DNA from: Leuconostoc lactis | GTDB taxonomy: Bacteria > Bacillota > Bacilli > Lactobacillales > Lactobacillaceae | Assembly (NCBI RefSeq): GCF_007954625.1 | Contig: NZ_CP042420.1 | Coordinates: forward strand, 1,571,645-1,635,644 | Direction of reading: 5' to 3' | DNA length: 64,000 nucleotides | In this document: positions 7,733 through 14,863 of the stretch, one piece after another | Numbering within the stretch: the first letter of the stretch is position 1 | Layout: the number at the start of each line of letters is the position of its first letter | Notes under the pieces: model-generated | Databases searched by the model: none | Seen by the model: the letters and a program-made list of their open reading frames with translations, nothing else | What the model was told of the DNA's origin: nothing | Position numbers and translations under genes: made by a program

Positions 7733-7954
7733 ATGTTAGAATTTACACTTGGTTTTATTAGCCTTGTCATTATCGTCAGTGCCATTGGGTCATTTATCAC
7801 CCTTCGGCCAATCTTTCATACGCTAACGCGTAAACAACAGACCTGGTTAACGATACTATTTGTAGCCATCGTGGTATCATTTTTATTCAATGAAATTCCG
7901 GATTTTATCCATGGCTTTAAAATCGGTGTCGAAACCGGTCATTCAGCCTTGTAG
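7733..7954 (+). CDS. Small two-span membrane protein, unknown function
   Basis: 73 residues; start chosen at MLEFTLGF because TAGGGGGAATT precedes it. Two hydrophobic helices, about residues 2-22 and 37-55, are separated by RPIFHTLTRKQQT. No family recognised. It is driven by the TTGACT/TATACT promoter at 7679-7707 with its overlapping palindrome and ends at a strong terminator (7961-7992), so it is a self-contained regulated unit. Confidence 0.7.
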   Translation: MLEFTLGFISLVIIVSAIGSFITLRPIFHTLTRKQQTWLTILFVAIVVSFLFNEIPDFIHGFKIGVETGHSAL

Positions 7955-7960
7955 GCTACA

Positions 7961-7992
7961 AGCATCATCAATTCAGATGATGCTTTTTTTAT
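7961..7992 (+). terminator. Rho-independent terminator
   Basis: GCATCATC-AATTCA-GATGATGC followed by seven T residues. Confidence 0.85.
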
Positions 7993-8049
7993 CGCAAAAT
8001 AAAAAGCGCTGAAATTTGCGCTATCATTTCAATACTGGTACACCCGTTC

Positions 8050-8325
8050 TCAACGTAAATTACCAAGCCACATCGACCACATCACCGCGTTGTCTCGAGC
8101 AAAATCAGGCTTTTGAAGTTCGGTGAAAAATGCCAGCCCTTGTTCTGACAGTTTTTTCTGTAATGCCAGTCCCCTAAAACCACTTTGTAACGATCCTAAC
8201 ACACGCGCTTCACTTTCATGAGTTGTTTTGAGCTGATTAATTGCACGGTCTACAACTACTTGTTCCGCTATATTAAGTGATAATTGTTCCAATACTGTTA
8301 GTAGATCATTCCTATTTTTTGCCAT
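8050..8325 (-). CDS. Small helical protein, possibly bacteriocin-immunity-like
   Basis: 91 residues, start at MAKNRNDLL after AGGGGGAG with 6-base spacing. Entirely helical and soluble by composition. The pattern (four amphipathic helices, GLALQKKLSEQGLAFFTELQ) is loosely like pediocin-type immunity proteins (EntA_Immun), but there is no adjacent bacteriocin precursor, so this is only a weak suggestion. It is bounded on the right by small RNA copy 4. Confidence 0.6.
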   Translation of the reverse strand: MAKNRNDLLTVLEQLSLNIAEQVVVDRAINQLKTTHESEARVLGSLQSGFRGLALQKKLSEQGLAFFTELQKPDFARDNAVMWSMWLGNLR

Positions 8326-8437
8326 TGTCATCTCCCCCTTCGCTCAAGTATACCACAGGCACAACGTCAACACGTAATATATGGCATTATGATGTGGGTT
8401 TCTAACTTACGCGCTTAAAATATCTCATAATTTTTAT

Positions 8438-8645
8438 AAAAAAAGCGCCGCAACTAGTATCATACTAATCACGGCGCTTTTTAATATGGAAAATAAAACC
8501 CAGCACACTATCCGAATTGAGTAGACTAAAAGTATAGCGTTTGTTCTCGGGAAAATATTGCTAATTTTATGTTAAAGTGTGTGTTATGTGTTTCAACAGA
8601 CGTGGACGTCATGTACTGGGCTAACGTAACCAATACGTTACAAGA
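8438..8645 (-). ncRNA. Candidate small RNA, copy 4 of a four-copy family (divergent)
   Basis: Promoter TTGACA (plus 8672-8677) with TAAATT on the minus strand and the conserved TTGATAAAGGT just upstream. 5' hairpin GTAAC-GTATTG-GTTAC; long-range stem CCCAGTAC (plus 8613-8620) with GTGCTGGG (plus 8499-8506), including a G-U pair; terminator AAGCGCCG..CGGCGCTT with a U-run near 8438. The middle part is not conserved with copies 1-3. Confidence 0.6.
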
Positions 8646-8730
8646 ATAATTTATCACATTTCCACTGAAATTGTCAAACCTTTATCAAAATTTTATATCA
8701 AATTGATATCAGTTTATCGTATGCCGACTT

Positions 8731-9240
8731 TTAATGATTTTCCAGCGTCACAATGTGTGATATTGGATGCGCCTGTTTCAACCTGTTAAACAGTTTTAAA
8801 GTGATCGGACGAACGATAAAAAAGTATAGCGGTATCGCAACAAAAAAGGTTTTGGCCCAATTCCCGACATAACCCGAAATGAAATGCGGGTATAATTGTC
8901 GATGTATTTCCGTAAACCACACCATCATAACCGAAACATTAAAAGTAATGACAAGTACCGTAACACTAACATGTTTTGGGACGTTTTTGGTCAGGATTGT
9001 TGGAAAATATTGATGTAACTTCATGGCAATTGGTAACGATACATAAGTCCGCAAACAGTAGATAAACATCACAACAAATGGATAAATAATCGCCACACGC
9101 AACAACATTTTTTCTGAAAAACCATAACGAATGATTGTATTATAACTGGACATCACTGCTACCATGATCCCGACAAACACCCACGGCAGGGTATTTGGAT
9201 GATGTAATAACTTGTGTAAAATCTGTTTGATTGGTAACAT
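8731..9240 (-). CDS. DUF2798-type membrane protein
   Basis: 169 residues with four predicted membrane helices in two similar halves, as in DUF2798 proteins: helices near residues 18-37, 45-63, 89-110 and 125-145. The function is unknown; the proteins are found in many Lactobacillales. The start MLPIKQILHK is preceded by AAAAAAGGCGG. A GC-rich, hairpin-prone leader lies upstream (9241-9345). Confidence 0.75.
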   Translation of the reverse strand: MLPIKQILHKLLHHPNTLPWVFVGIMVAVMSSYNTIIRYGFSEKMLLRVAIIYPFVVMFIYCLRTYVSLPIAMKLHQYFPTILTKNVPKHVSVTVLVITFNVSVMMVWFTEIHRQLYPHFISGYVGNWAKTFFVAIPLYFFIVRPITLKLFNRLKQAHPISHIVTLENH

Positions 9241-9345
9241 ATATCCGCCTTTTTTATTTTACCTATACTACACGCGTATAACGCCCCTCACGGGTGGCTA
9301 CCTGGCGATAGATTTGATAGGTGTTCCTACTAAATATTATGCATT
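9241..9345 (-). promoter_or_regulatory. Structured leader upstream of the DUF2798 gene
   Basis: On the minus strand CGCC..GGCG with inner CCACCCGTGAGGGG forms a GC-rich stem-loop between an AT-rich promoter-like region and the gene. I could not match it to a known riboswitch. Confidence 0.3.
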
Positions 9346-9439
9346 TTTATCATAATAAGCGCTATATCTATACTAGCCCTTTTTTCAATGAGATACAAGT
9401 CACTTGCGCCATGTCACCACGTCAGTTTCATCCCAAAAC

Positions 9440-9464
9440 AAAAAGCGCCGAACGGCGCTTTCAT
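9440..9464 (-). terminator. Terminator of the DUF805 gene
   Basis: AGCGCCG-AA-CGGCGCT with A and T runs on both sides, directly after the minus-strand stop. Confidence 0.8.
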
Positions 9465-9851
9465 TTAAACACGTGATTGATTAATGACCCAACGTGATTC
9501 TGGTGTCGTTGGTAACACCATGAGTACAAAGAACCAAATCGTGCCAATAATTGGTACGAACTGAATCAAAATCCACCCTGCGCTATGATTGGTATCGTGT
9601 AAACGACGAACCTTTAACGTTAATGTGGCGACCCAAACCAATAAATAGATGACTTGCGCGGTCGTATTTGTCGTTAAATCAGCAATATTATAAATATCGC
9701 CAAGCTCGTGACCTTGCAATTTTTCAATCACATTGACTAAAAGGCCACCCAAGAAATAGTTAATAATCACTGGGATCCAGTATTGTGCCCTGGTTGCCGT
9801 CGCATTCCAAGTCAAAATTTTCGTCCAAAACTCTTTATAACTCGTTAACAT
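9465..9851 (-). CDS. DUF805 family membrane protein
   Basis: 128 residues. The DUF805 signature is clear: N-terminal FWTKILTWNATATRAQYWIPV, the RRLHDTNHSAGW motif near residues 83-94, and helices at about 27-45, 66-82 and 92-112. Members are inner membrane proteins, some linked to phage-encoded or stress functions, with no defined activity. Start MLTSYKEF follows GGGAGGG. Monocistronic with its own terminator. Confidence 0.85.
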   Translation of the reverse strand: MLTSYKEFWTKILTWNATATRAQYWIPVIINYFLGGLLVNVIEKLQGHELGDIYNIADLTTNTTAQVIYLLVWVATLTLKVRRLHDTNHSAGWILIQFVPIIGTIWFFVLMVLPTTPESRWVINQSRV

Positions 9852-9949
9852 CGTCTTCCCTCCCGTTGCTTACTCTATATCTTGACACTGAATAAAATGA
9901 TTGTCAAACAAAATACAATGCCTATTTACCATCATGATACAATTAAAAC

Positions 9950-9982
9950 CACGATTTTGCGCAACGCGCATCGTGGTTTTTA
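9950..9982 (-). terminator. Terminator hairpin
   Basis: AAAACCACGAT..ATCGTGGTTTT stem directly downstream of the minus-strand gene ending at 9984. Confidence 0.75.
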
Positions 9983-9983
9983 G

Positions 9984-10613
9984 TTATGCTTGAAAGTCGA
10001 CCACTGTCGGACTAGTCTTGAATGATTCAACTAGTGCTGAGCGGAGCGTTAATTGAATAATGGCGTTATGATTGAAATCTTCAGATAACGCTTTAATTTC
10101 TGGATGGGCAGCAACCACCTGTTTAACATCTTCATCAGCAATCACCAACGCATCCACGGCATTTGAACTCACGCGAGTACCTGTTTGCTTGTCAAACCAT
10201 GTCGTGATAGCAGCTGTGTGCGTCGCTTTGATATTTTGCACACGTGCGGTTGTCTTATCCGTCACAATATAAAATACATTCTCAGCTGTGCTTGATTGCT
10301 TAAACGTAATCACACTAGCACTGATAGTCTTATCAGCCGAAACCGTTGATAAAACAAGAATATTGTCCAGCATGTTGAGCGCATTTTGAAACACATTGTC
10401 GGCTGTTGCATTAGTGTTCGTGCTAAACTTCTTGCGTTGCTTCATAATCGTTAATGCTGTGAGCGGAATCACCAAGATAATATAGCCCACAACTGTTAGC
10501 ACGAGTGCCTGCGCCAAATAACCTTGAATCCCAAAGAAAACAACAACAAACAGGGCGATAAATATTGCGACTAAAAACATCACAAAAAGTTGAATAAAGC
10601 GTTTTGCGTACAT
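9984..10613 (-). CDS. Membrane-anchored split-barrel (pyridoxamine oxidase-like) protein
   Basis: 209 residues. Two membrane helices occupy roughly residues 8-28 and 34-55. The soluble part looks like an FMN-binding split barrel of the PPOX type: SASVITFKQSS, VFYIVTDKTTARVQNI, AAITTWFDKQTGTRV. PPOX proteins of this size bind flavin or F420; binding here is inferred from fold-like patterns only. Start supported by GAAAGGAT upstream. Fusing two helices to such a domain is less common than the soluble form. Ends at a terminator (9950-9982). Confidence 0.6.
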   Translation of the reverse strand: MYAKRFIQLFVMFLVAIFIALFVVVFFGIQGYLAQALVLTVVGYIILVIPLTALTIMKQRKKFSTNTNATADNVFQNALNMLDNILVLSTVSADKTISASVITFKQSSTAENVFYIVTDKTTARVQNIKATHTAAITTWFDKQTGTRVSSNAVDALVIADEDVKQVVAAHPEIKALSEDFNHNAIIQLTLRSALVESFKTSPTVVDFQA

Positions 10614-10857
10614 AATGACGGTTAAAATCCTTTCAATTAAAAAAATTTTTTACAGCGTTATCGCTGTTTTTTACTAACGCCTCCATTATACTATTTTCTC
10701 ATTTAACTCGAAATAGATAAGTATTATTCAGCCCGATACTAGCAGAACATCATTTTAATGTTAGCCGTTGTGGCTTGTTGTACACATTGGAACGCCCCTT
10801 ATCGACTTATACAGATGTTTGTTGTGTGATATAATAGAAAAAAGGAGATAATATATT

Positions 10858-11238
10858 ATGTGGAAAGAATTTAAAGAGTTCGCTTTTAAAGGGAACGTTG
10901 TTGACCTTGCCGTTGCCGTTGTTATCGGTGGTGCTTTCGGTTTGATCGTGAAGTCACTGGTTAACGATATCATCATGCCCCTTGTTGGTATTTTGATTGG
11001 TGGGATTGATGTCTCAAATCTTGCGATTAAAGTTGGCACAGCAACTGTTGCTTATGGTTTGTTCTTGCAATCTATCATCAACTTCTTGATCATTGCAGCC
11101 GCAATCTTCATGATGGTTAAAGTCTTCAACACAATGAACAAGAAGTCTGCTAAAGAAGCAGAAGTTCTTGAAGTTGAAGATACAAAGACTGAAAAGTATT
11201 TACAAGACATCGTTAAGCTTTTGTCAGAAAAGAAGTAA
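10858..11238 (+). CDS. mscL: Large-conductance mechanosensitive channel
   Basis: 126 residues, the usual MscL length. It forms a homopentameric emergency release pore in the membrane during osmotic downshock. Visible: N-terminal amphipathic helix [23 protein letters not shown]1 with the Gly/Ala-rich pore face ([20 protein letters not shown]), TM2 around residues 65-90 and a charged C-terminal helix. AAAGGAG precedes the ATG, and a -10 (TGTGATATAAT) lies about 15 bases upstream of that. Monocistronic with terminator at 11274-11314. Confidence 0.97.
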   Translation: MWKEFKEFAFKGNVVDLAVAVVIGGAFGLIVKSLVNDIIMPLVGILIGGIDVSNLAIKVGTATVAYGLFLQSIINFLIIAAAIFMMVKVFNTMNKKSAKEAEVLEVEDTKTEKYLQDIVKLLSEKK

Positions 11239-11273
11239 TATCACGTCTTGGTTAAGCGATAGCTTAACTTGAG

Positions 11274-11314
11274 CTAAAAAAGCGTCGGCCTCTTATTGAG
11301 ACCAACGCTTTTTT
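11274..11314 (+). terminator. Terminator of mscL
   Basis: AAAAAAGCGT..GG.CTC-N5-GAG.CC.ACGCTTTTTT hairpin. A second hairpin (AACGCC..GGCGTT, 11350-11368) follows and would terminate transcription from the opposite strand. Confidence 0.8.
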
Positions 11315-11349
11315 GTTTGTTCACTTATTTTGCCATTATGGCAAAATAA

Positions 11350-11458
11350 AAACGCCAAAATCGGCGTTTAACTGTTGTATTACTATGTACATCAGCCCCT
11401 GGAATACATTTCAATCTAGATAAAAGAAATATGGTGATCGCAAAATCACTGAGCTAAC
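11350..11458 (-). ncRNA. Candidate small RNA of about 105 nt
   Basis: On the minus strand TTGCGT and TATTCT with 17-base spacing form a promoter. The transcript would contain hairpin GTGAT-TTTGCG-ATCAC and end at AACGCC-GATTTT-GGCGTTTTTAT. It contains no open reading frame. It lies in a 350-base gap between mscL and the next gene. Unrelated in sequence to the four-copy family. Confidence 0.35.
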
Positions 11459-11534
11459 TTAATAAGAATACCATAGTTAGCCAGACAACGCAAATAATAT
11501 ATGCCTTGTCAGGCGCCAAGTATCATCTTAATTC

Positions 11535-11575
11535 AAAAAGCGTCAATCTTACTAGTAAGATTGGCGCTTTTACTG
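11535..11575 (-). terminator. Terminator of the DUF4352-like gene
   Basis: AAAAAGCG.CAATCTTAC-TA-GTAAGATTG.CGCTTTT, a long near-perfect stem just past the minus-strand stop. Confidence 0.85.
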
Positions 11576-11594
11576 TTATCACGCTGCTATTTGA

Positions 11595-12212
11595 TTACTT
11601 GTTGAAGTAGAATGTGCCGCCAGTATAAGATTCGTTTTGTGACCCATCTTTAGCAACGTCTGGTAGTGCAATTTTAATGCCATCAGACTTGAAATCATCT
11701 TTGTCACTCAAAACGACAAATTTCACCTTTGTTTTTGACTTTGCTGGGAATAGTTCAATTGCTGCTGGTCGGACATTCGTATAGGAATCTAACGTTTCCC
11801 CTGCTGCTGATCTCGCATTCCCGTTACCGTCAATAAAAGTATACTTCCCATTTAATTGACTCCCATGGATATCTTGATCCGTTTTATTTTCTAGTGTTGC
11901 TTCAACTGTTGTCTTATAGAACTTTTCTGGCAACAAGTCTTTGATTGCAGAACTGACATCAAACATATCACGATCATATGCTGACCGCTTCACCTTTTCA
12001 GTCTTAACACGGTTAAGTGTGACATTCCAGTTGTCATTACTCTGTGTTTGGTTAATGTTTTTCACGACTGCCTTATCTGATCGACTAGCGTGTCTCACGA
12101 CGTGCTTGTCAGCATCGTTATCCAAACGATGTGTCATCATTTTTGCCCCGATAAACACACCGATTGCGAGTGATACAATCGCTGTTATGGCGATTACGAT
12201 AATCTTCTTCAT
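11595..12212 (-). CDS. Membrane-anchored extracellular protein, DUF4352-like
   Basis: 205 residues. MKKIIVIAITAIVSLAIGVF is a signal anchor without a lipobox. The extracytoplasmic part (about 70-205) has the immunoglobulin-like beta pattern of DUF4352/DUF5067 proteins: WNVTLNRVKTEKV, TVEATLENKTDQDIH, YTFIDGNG and KTKVKFVVLSDKDDF. Start chosen because GGGGAGAAG precedes it; a 24-residue in-frame extension lacks a ribosome site. Function unknown. Followed by a strong terminator. Confidence 0.7.
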   Translation of the reverse strand: MKKIIVIAITAIVSLAIGVFIGAKMMTHRLDNDADKHVVRHASRSDKAVVKNINQTQSNDNWNVTLNRVKTEKVKRSAYDRDMFDVSSAIKDLLPEKFYKTTVEATLENKTDQDIHGSQLNGKYTFIDGNGNARSAAGETLDSYTNVRPAAIELFPAKSKTKVKFVVLSDKDDFKSDGIKIALPDVAKDGSQNESYTGGTFYFNK

Positions 12213-12363
12213 AAAACTTCTCCCCATCGTTTTATTTACAAAAACGATAATATCATCAAATACGCTGTCTGACAATACATTCACGCATTAGAACAATGAT
12301 TTTCGGCTAAAATATTGACCGTTTTTTCAATAATTATAAAATTAATATGTGGCGAATAAAAAA

Positions 12364-12403
12364 GTGATATGATCAGCAATCACAATAAAAAAGCTTGGGG
12401 GAG
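12364..12403 (+). promoter_or_regulatory. Divergent leader hairpin before 12407
   Basis: GTGAT (12364-12368) and ATCAC (12379-12383) pair around ATGATCAGCA, followed by AATAAAAAAGCTTGGGGGAG. The segment TGATCAGCAATCACAATAAA aligns with the conserved CTGAGCAACCACATTAAAA leader found before 13421, 14226 and 14864, so it is probably a diverged member. Confidence 0.4.
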
Positions 12404-12406
12404 CAT

Positions 12407-13024
12407 ATGATTTCAACACTTTCAGGACTAATCTTTATTATTTCAGTTGTCGCCTTTATCGTTTTTCTGATTTGGGGATTCGTGAAAAACCAGCACATTA
12501 ATCAAAAAACGTGGCTTTGGTTGTTACTGGCAGTTGTCGCAATCGTTGTCTATGTGACAACCGCTAAAACACCAGAAACGGCTAATAGCGCGCAAAACGT
12601 GCATAAAACAGCAAAATCAAACACATCAAAGCAACCGGTTGACGACGCTGTCGTTGCAAAATTAAAAGCGGCGCTAAAGTCTGGTGATATGGTGACCTTT
12701 TTGAAAACGTTCTATGCGCAAGATAAACAAAAGCACTTAGCCTATTATCAAAAAGCCGACGTTGCGACAACAAAGACAACAATCAAGGGTCAAGTGATTG
12801 AACCAGTAGCTGAAGAAACAGACCTCTACCTGTATGTCCCAGTTGAGGAAATGCCAGCCAACGTTCGGAACACAAAGCAAAAAGCCTACGTTGTTGTCAT
12901 CAATGATCCAAACAATGATCTCAAGAATTATAGTGTTGGTCAAACTGCTGAAGTCACGGGCTACTTGGTCGGTCACGGCGACAAAAAGCACGGCTACAGT
13001 TGGGAATTAAACGTTGCGAAATAA
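12407..13024 (+). CDS. Two-span membrane protein with extracytoplasmic OB-like domain
   Basis: 205 residues, start at MISTLSGLIF after GGGGGAG (short spacing; an in-frame TTG at 12395 is unlikely). Helices at about residues 5-25 and 33-50, then a Ser/Asn/Lys linker, a helical stretch (VVAKLKAALKSGDMVTFLKTF) and a beta-rich C-terminus (TTIKGQVIEPV, AYVVVIND, AEVTGYLVG) like the OB-fold tail of several lactobacillus membrane proteins. Function unknown. First of four consecutive small surface genes sharing leader and 3' repeat elements. Confidence 0.7.
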   Translation: MISTLSGLIFIISVVAFIVFLIWGFVKNQHINQKTWLWLLLAVVAIVVYVTTAKTPETANSAQNVHKTAKSNTSKQPVDDAVVAKLKAALKSGDMVTFLKTFYAQDKQKHLAYYQKADVATTKTTIKGQVIEPVAEETDLYLYVPVEEMPANVRNTKQKAYVVVINDPNNDLKNYSVGQTAEVTGYLVGHGDKKHGYSWELNVAK

Positions 13025-13029
13025 TACAT

Positions 13030-13048
13030 GCCCGTTTGGGCGTACATA
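13030..13048 (+). repeat. 3' hairpin repeat GCCC-GTTT-GGGC-GTACATA
   Basis: Starts 5 bases after the stop of the preceding gene; same motif as at 346, 14126, 14565 and 15391, with a variable four-base loop. Confidence 0.6.
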
Positions 13049-13334
13049 TCAAACACCGTAATCTGTAAAATCAATATAGATTACACATATCCTCTTTCAT
13101 GTCAGTGTGCGTGTATAAAATAACTAGATATGTAAATTTTAACAATTTTTTCAATAAAGCTGTTGTGTGATACATATTTTGCAAATCATAATTTTAATAC
13201 ACAACGATAGAAAACCACTTTATGTTTTTTTGAAAGATTCATTCTTCATCTACTTGCTCATTTAGTAACATTTTGTCAAAAATTTGCTGACATGAGTATT
13301 CCCCTGCAGTATTGACTACTTTTTAACAGTAACG
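13049..13334 (+). other. Long intergenic leader with a block repeated at 14687
   Basis: No gene seen. The block at about 13227-13277 (TTTTTTGAAAGATTCA.., then CTACTTGCTCATTTAGTAAC) has a homologous copy at 14687-14735, also upstream of a tandem leader hairpin, so the whole leader has been duplicated. Confidence 0.45.
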
Positions 13335-13411
13335 CGTGCTGAGCAACACGTTAAAAGGCTCTTTGTAGACGAAATATGTGCTGAGTAACCACATTAAAAG
13401 GCTTTGGGAGA
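13335..13411 (+). promoter_or_regulatory. Tandem leader hairpins before 13421
   Basis: Hairpin 1: CGTG (13335-13338), loop CTGAGCAA, CACG (13347-13350), then TTAAAAGGCT. Hairpin 2: ATGTG (13376-13380), loop CTGAGTAAC, CACAT (13390-13394), then TAAAAGGCT and GGGAG. Loop and tail are conserved while the second stem pair changes from C-G to T-A, which supports an RNA structure next to the ribosome site. Confidence 0.6.
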
Positions 13412-13420
13412 ATACATGCA

Positions 13421-14109
13421 ATGAAAAACAAAAAGGTACGCCACAAACACGGAATTATCGTGATGGCTTTAATCTTACTGGCTTGATCATTTTTGTAAGT
13501 CTTGTTACAAAAAACTCATCTGATTACACGCCAGAAACAACTACTGAAGAGACTAGTTCGTCCGACAGTTATAATAGTTATGATGATTCCCCAAAAATTG
13601 CCTCATCTGGGGTATATTCATCATCATCATCGATTAGTAATTTTAGCACCGATAGTCAAACTTCGTTAGCTAATCTTAAAGCAGATGTTTCTACTATGCC
13701 GAAAGAAAATTATGAAAATATTGAAAATGAAGTTTTAAAAAAAGCTGATTTTGACCCAACAAGTAATAATCCAAGCGCCTCATATCAAATCGACGGAATA
13801 ATGAATGCGTTAAAAAACGTCCAAAAATTAGCTGATGATGCCAAACAGTTAGCTTACAAGCCAGATAGGGATTACACCAAAGAGGATAAAGACAAACTAG
13901 TAGTATACTCGAATGCTTTAAATAGTTACTTGATAGCTTTTAAAGACTATGCAACGACTATATATCATGATAAATATACATCAGAAGATCCTACTACATC
14001 AGAATCTGACAAACAACTTCTAATTGACGAAATGAATTCTGCCAAAAACACTTGGCTCGAAGAAAAAAGTAAATGGTTAGAGCAGTATAACACGATATTG
14101 ACACAATAA
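13421..14109 (+). pseudogene. Ser/Thr-rich membrane-anchored surface protein, frameshifted
   Basis: The ATG at 13421, after TTTGGGAG, opens a signal-anchor sequence (MKNKKVRHKHGIIVMALILL) that stops at TGA 13484. The next frame continues the helix as TGLIIFVSLVTKNSSDY and runs to 14109, giving a Ser/Thr-rich linker and a helical domain of about 150 residues. The two halves join through a -1 shift near 13475-13486, so one base appears missing. The long frame can also be read from GTG 13378, but that start lies in the leader hairpin and destroys the signal sequence. Either a broken gene, a sequencing error or recoding. Family not recognised. Confidence 0.6.
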
Positions 14110-14125
14110 AACTCATAATTATAAA

Positions 14126-14143
14126 CCCATTTGGGCGTACATA
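14126..14143 (+). repeat. 3' hairpin repeat CCC-ATTT-GGG-CGTACATA
   Basis: Weaker copy of the 3' repeat, 17 bases after the stop at 14109; the outer G-C pair is lost. Confidence 0.5.
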
Positions 14144-14182
14144 TATGCCAATCGCCCGTTAAAAAGCTTCAGCAAAAACAAC

Positions 14183-14221
14183 ATGTGCTGAACATCCACA
14201 TTAAAAGGTTCTTAGGGGAGT
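14183..14221 (+). promoter_or_regulatory. Leader hairpin before 14226
   Basis: ATGTG (14183-14187), loop CTGAACATC, CACAT (14197-14201), then TAAAAGGTT and GGGGAG. A degenerate first copy (CGCCCGTTAAAAAGCT) lies about 30 bases upstream. Confidence 0.55.
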
Positions 14222-14225
14222 TTTT

Positions 14226-14560
14226 ATGAAGTTAAAGAAATTAACGGAATTGTTGGTTTGGCCGGCGGTATCATCCTGCTATTGGGGGGCTGGATCGTTT
14301 TGAGCGCTTCGGCTATAAGTGATAATACGTTGAACGTTATGATTGCGCTATTTTTAGCTTTGAAGGTCGCAATTTTTGTGCTCGGTATTGTCGGATTGGT
14401 GCAATTCAACAATACACCAATCCTCACAAAATCACCCAGTGTTTTATTGATTGTTGGCGGTGCCATTGCCCTCGTCCCCTTCATGGGTTGGGTCGGCGGC
14501 ATTGTCGCGATCGTTGGTGGTTCATTATATCTAGCTGGATTAAAGAAGTTCCACGACTAA
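14226..14560 (+). pseudogene. DUF4064-like small membrane protein, frameshifted near the start
   Basis: GGGGAG and ATG 14226 give MKLKK and then run out of frame. The hydrophobic protein continues in the next frame (EINGIVGLAGGIILLLGGW onward) to 14560, with four helices and Gly-rich repeats as in DUF4064 proteins. A single missing base in the A-rich stretch around 14233-14240 would restore MKLKKINGIVGLAGG. A TTG at 14258 could start a shorter form of 100 residues but has no ribosome site. Either a pseudogene, a homopolymer sequencing error, or a slippage-controlled start. Confidence 0.55.
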
Positions 14561-14564
14561 AAAA

Positions 14565-14583
14565 GCCCGTTTGGGCGTACATA
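14565..14583 (+). repeat. 3' hairpin repeat GCCC-GTTT-GGGC-GTACATA
   Basis: Starts 4 bases after the stop of the DUF4064-like gene; identical to the copy at 13030. Confidence 0.6.
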
Positions 14584-14780
14584 TGGGTTGATAAAGACTC
14601 TAACATAACCTAACCGGAAATAACCATAGGATTATTTAAAAATAAACAACTAGCCGCAAGCAAAATCATTTAAAATAATCACTTTGCTTTTTTAAAGATT
14701 CAATATTTCCCTACTTGCTCACTTAATAACATTTAAGACAACAATTAAAACCACGACAACACACTACTATTTGAAATAGC

Positions 14781-14855
14781 ACGTGCTGGGTAACACGTTA
14801 AAAGGCCCTTTTAAACGAATATGTGCTGAGCAACCACATTAAAAGGCTAAGGAGT
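14781..14855 (+). promoter_or_regulatory. Tandem leader hairpins before the Ltp gene
   Basis: Hairpin 1: ACGTG (14781-14785), loop CTGGGTAA, CACGT (14794-14798), then TAAAAGGCC. Hairpin 2: ATGTG (14821-14825), loop CTGAGCAAC, CACAT (14835-14839), then TAAAAGGCT and AAGGAG. Same spacing logic as before 13421. The 200 bases upstream carry the repeated block at 14687-14735 and no gene. Confidence 0.6.
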
Positions 14856-14863
14856 ATTATTTT

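Noticed and set aside
8050-8325. Firm call as bacteriocin immunity protein
   Set aside because: Only loose helical similarity and no bacteriocin precursor with a double-glycine leader nearby.
2281-8645. Calling the four repeats 6S RNA (ssrS)
   Set aside because: Size, promoter and long closing stem are similar, but a 5' hairpin precedes the closing stem and four copies would be unusual; without a covariance search the name is not justified.
13378-14109. Intact protein starting at GTG 13378
   Set aside because: That start is within the conserved leader hairpin and yields no signal sequence; the ribosome site and ATG at 13421 are in another frame.
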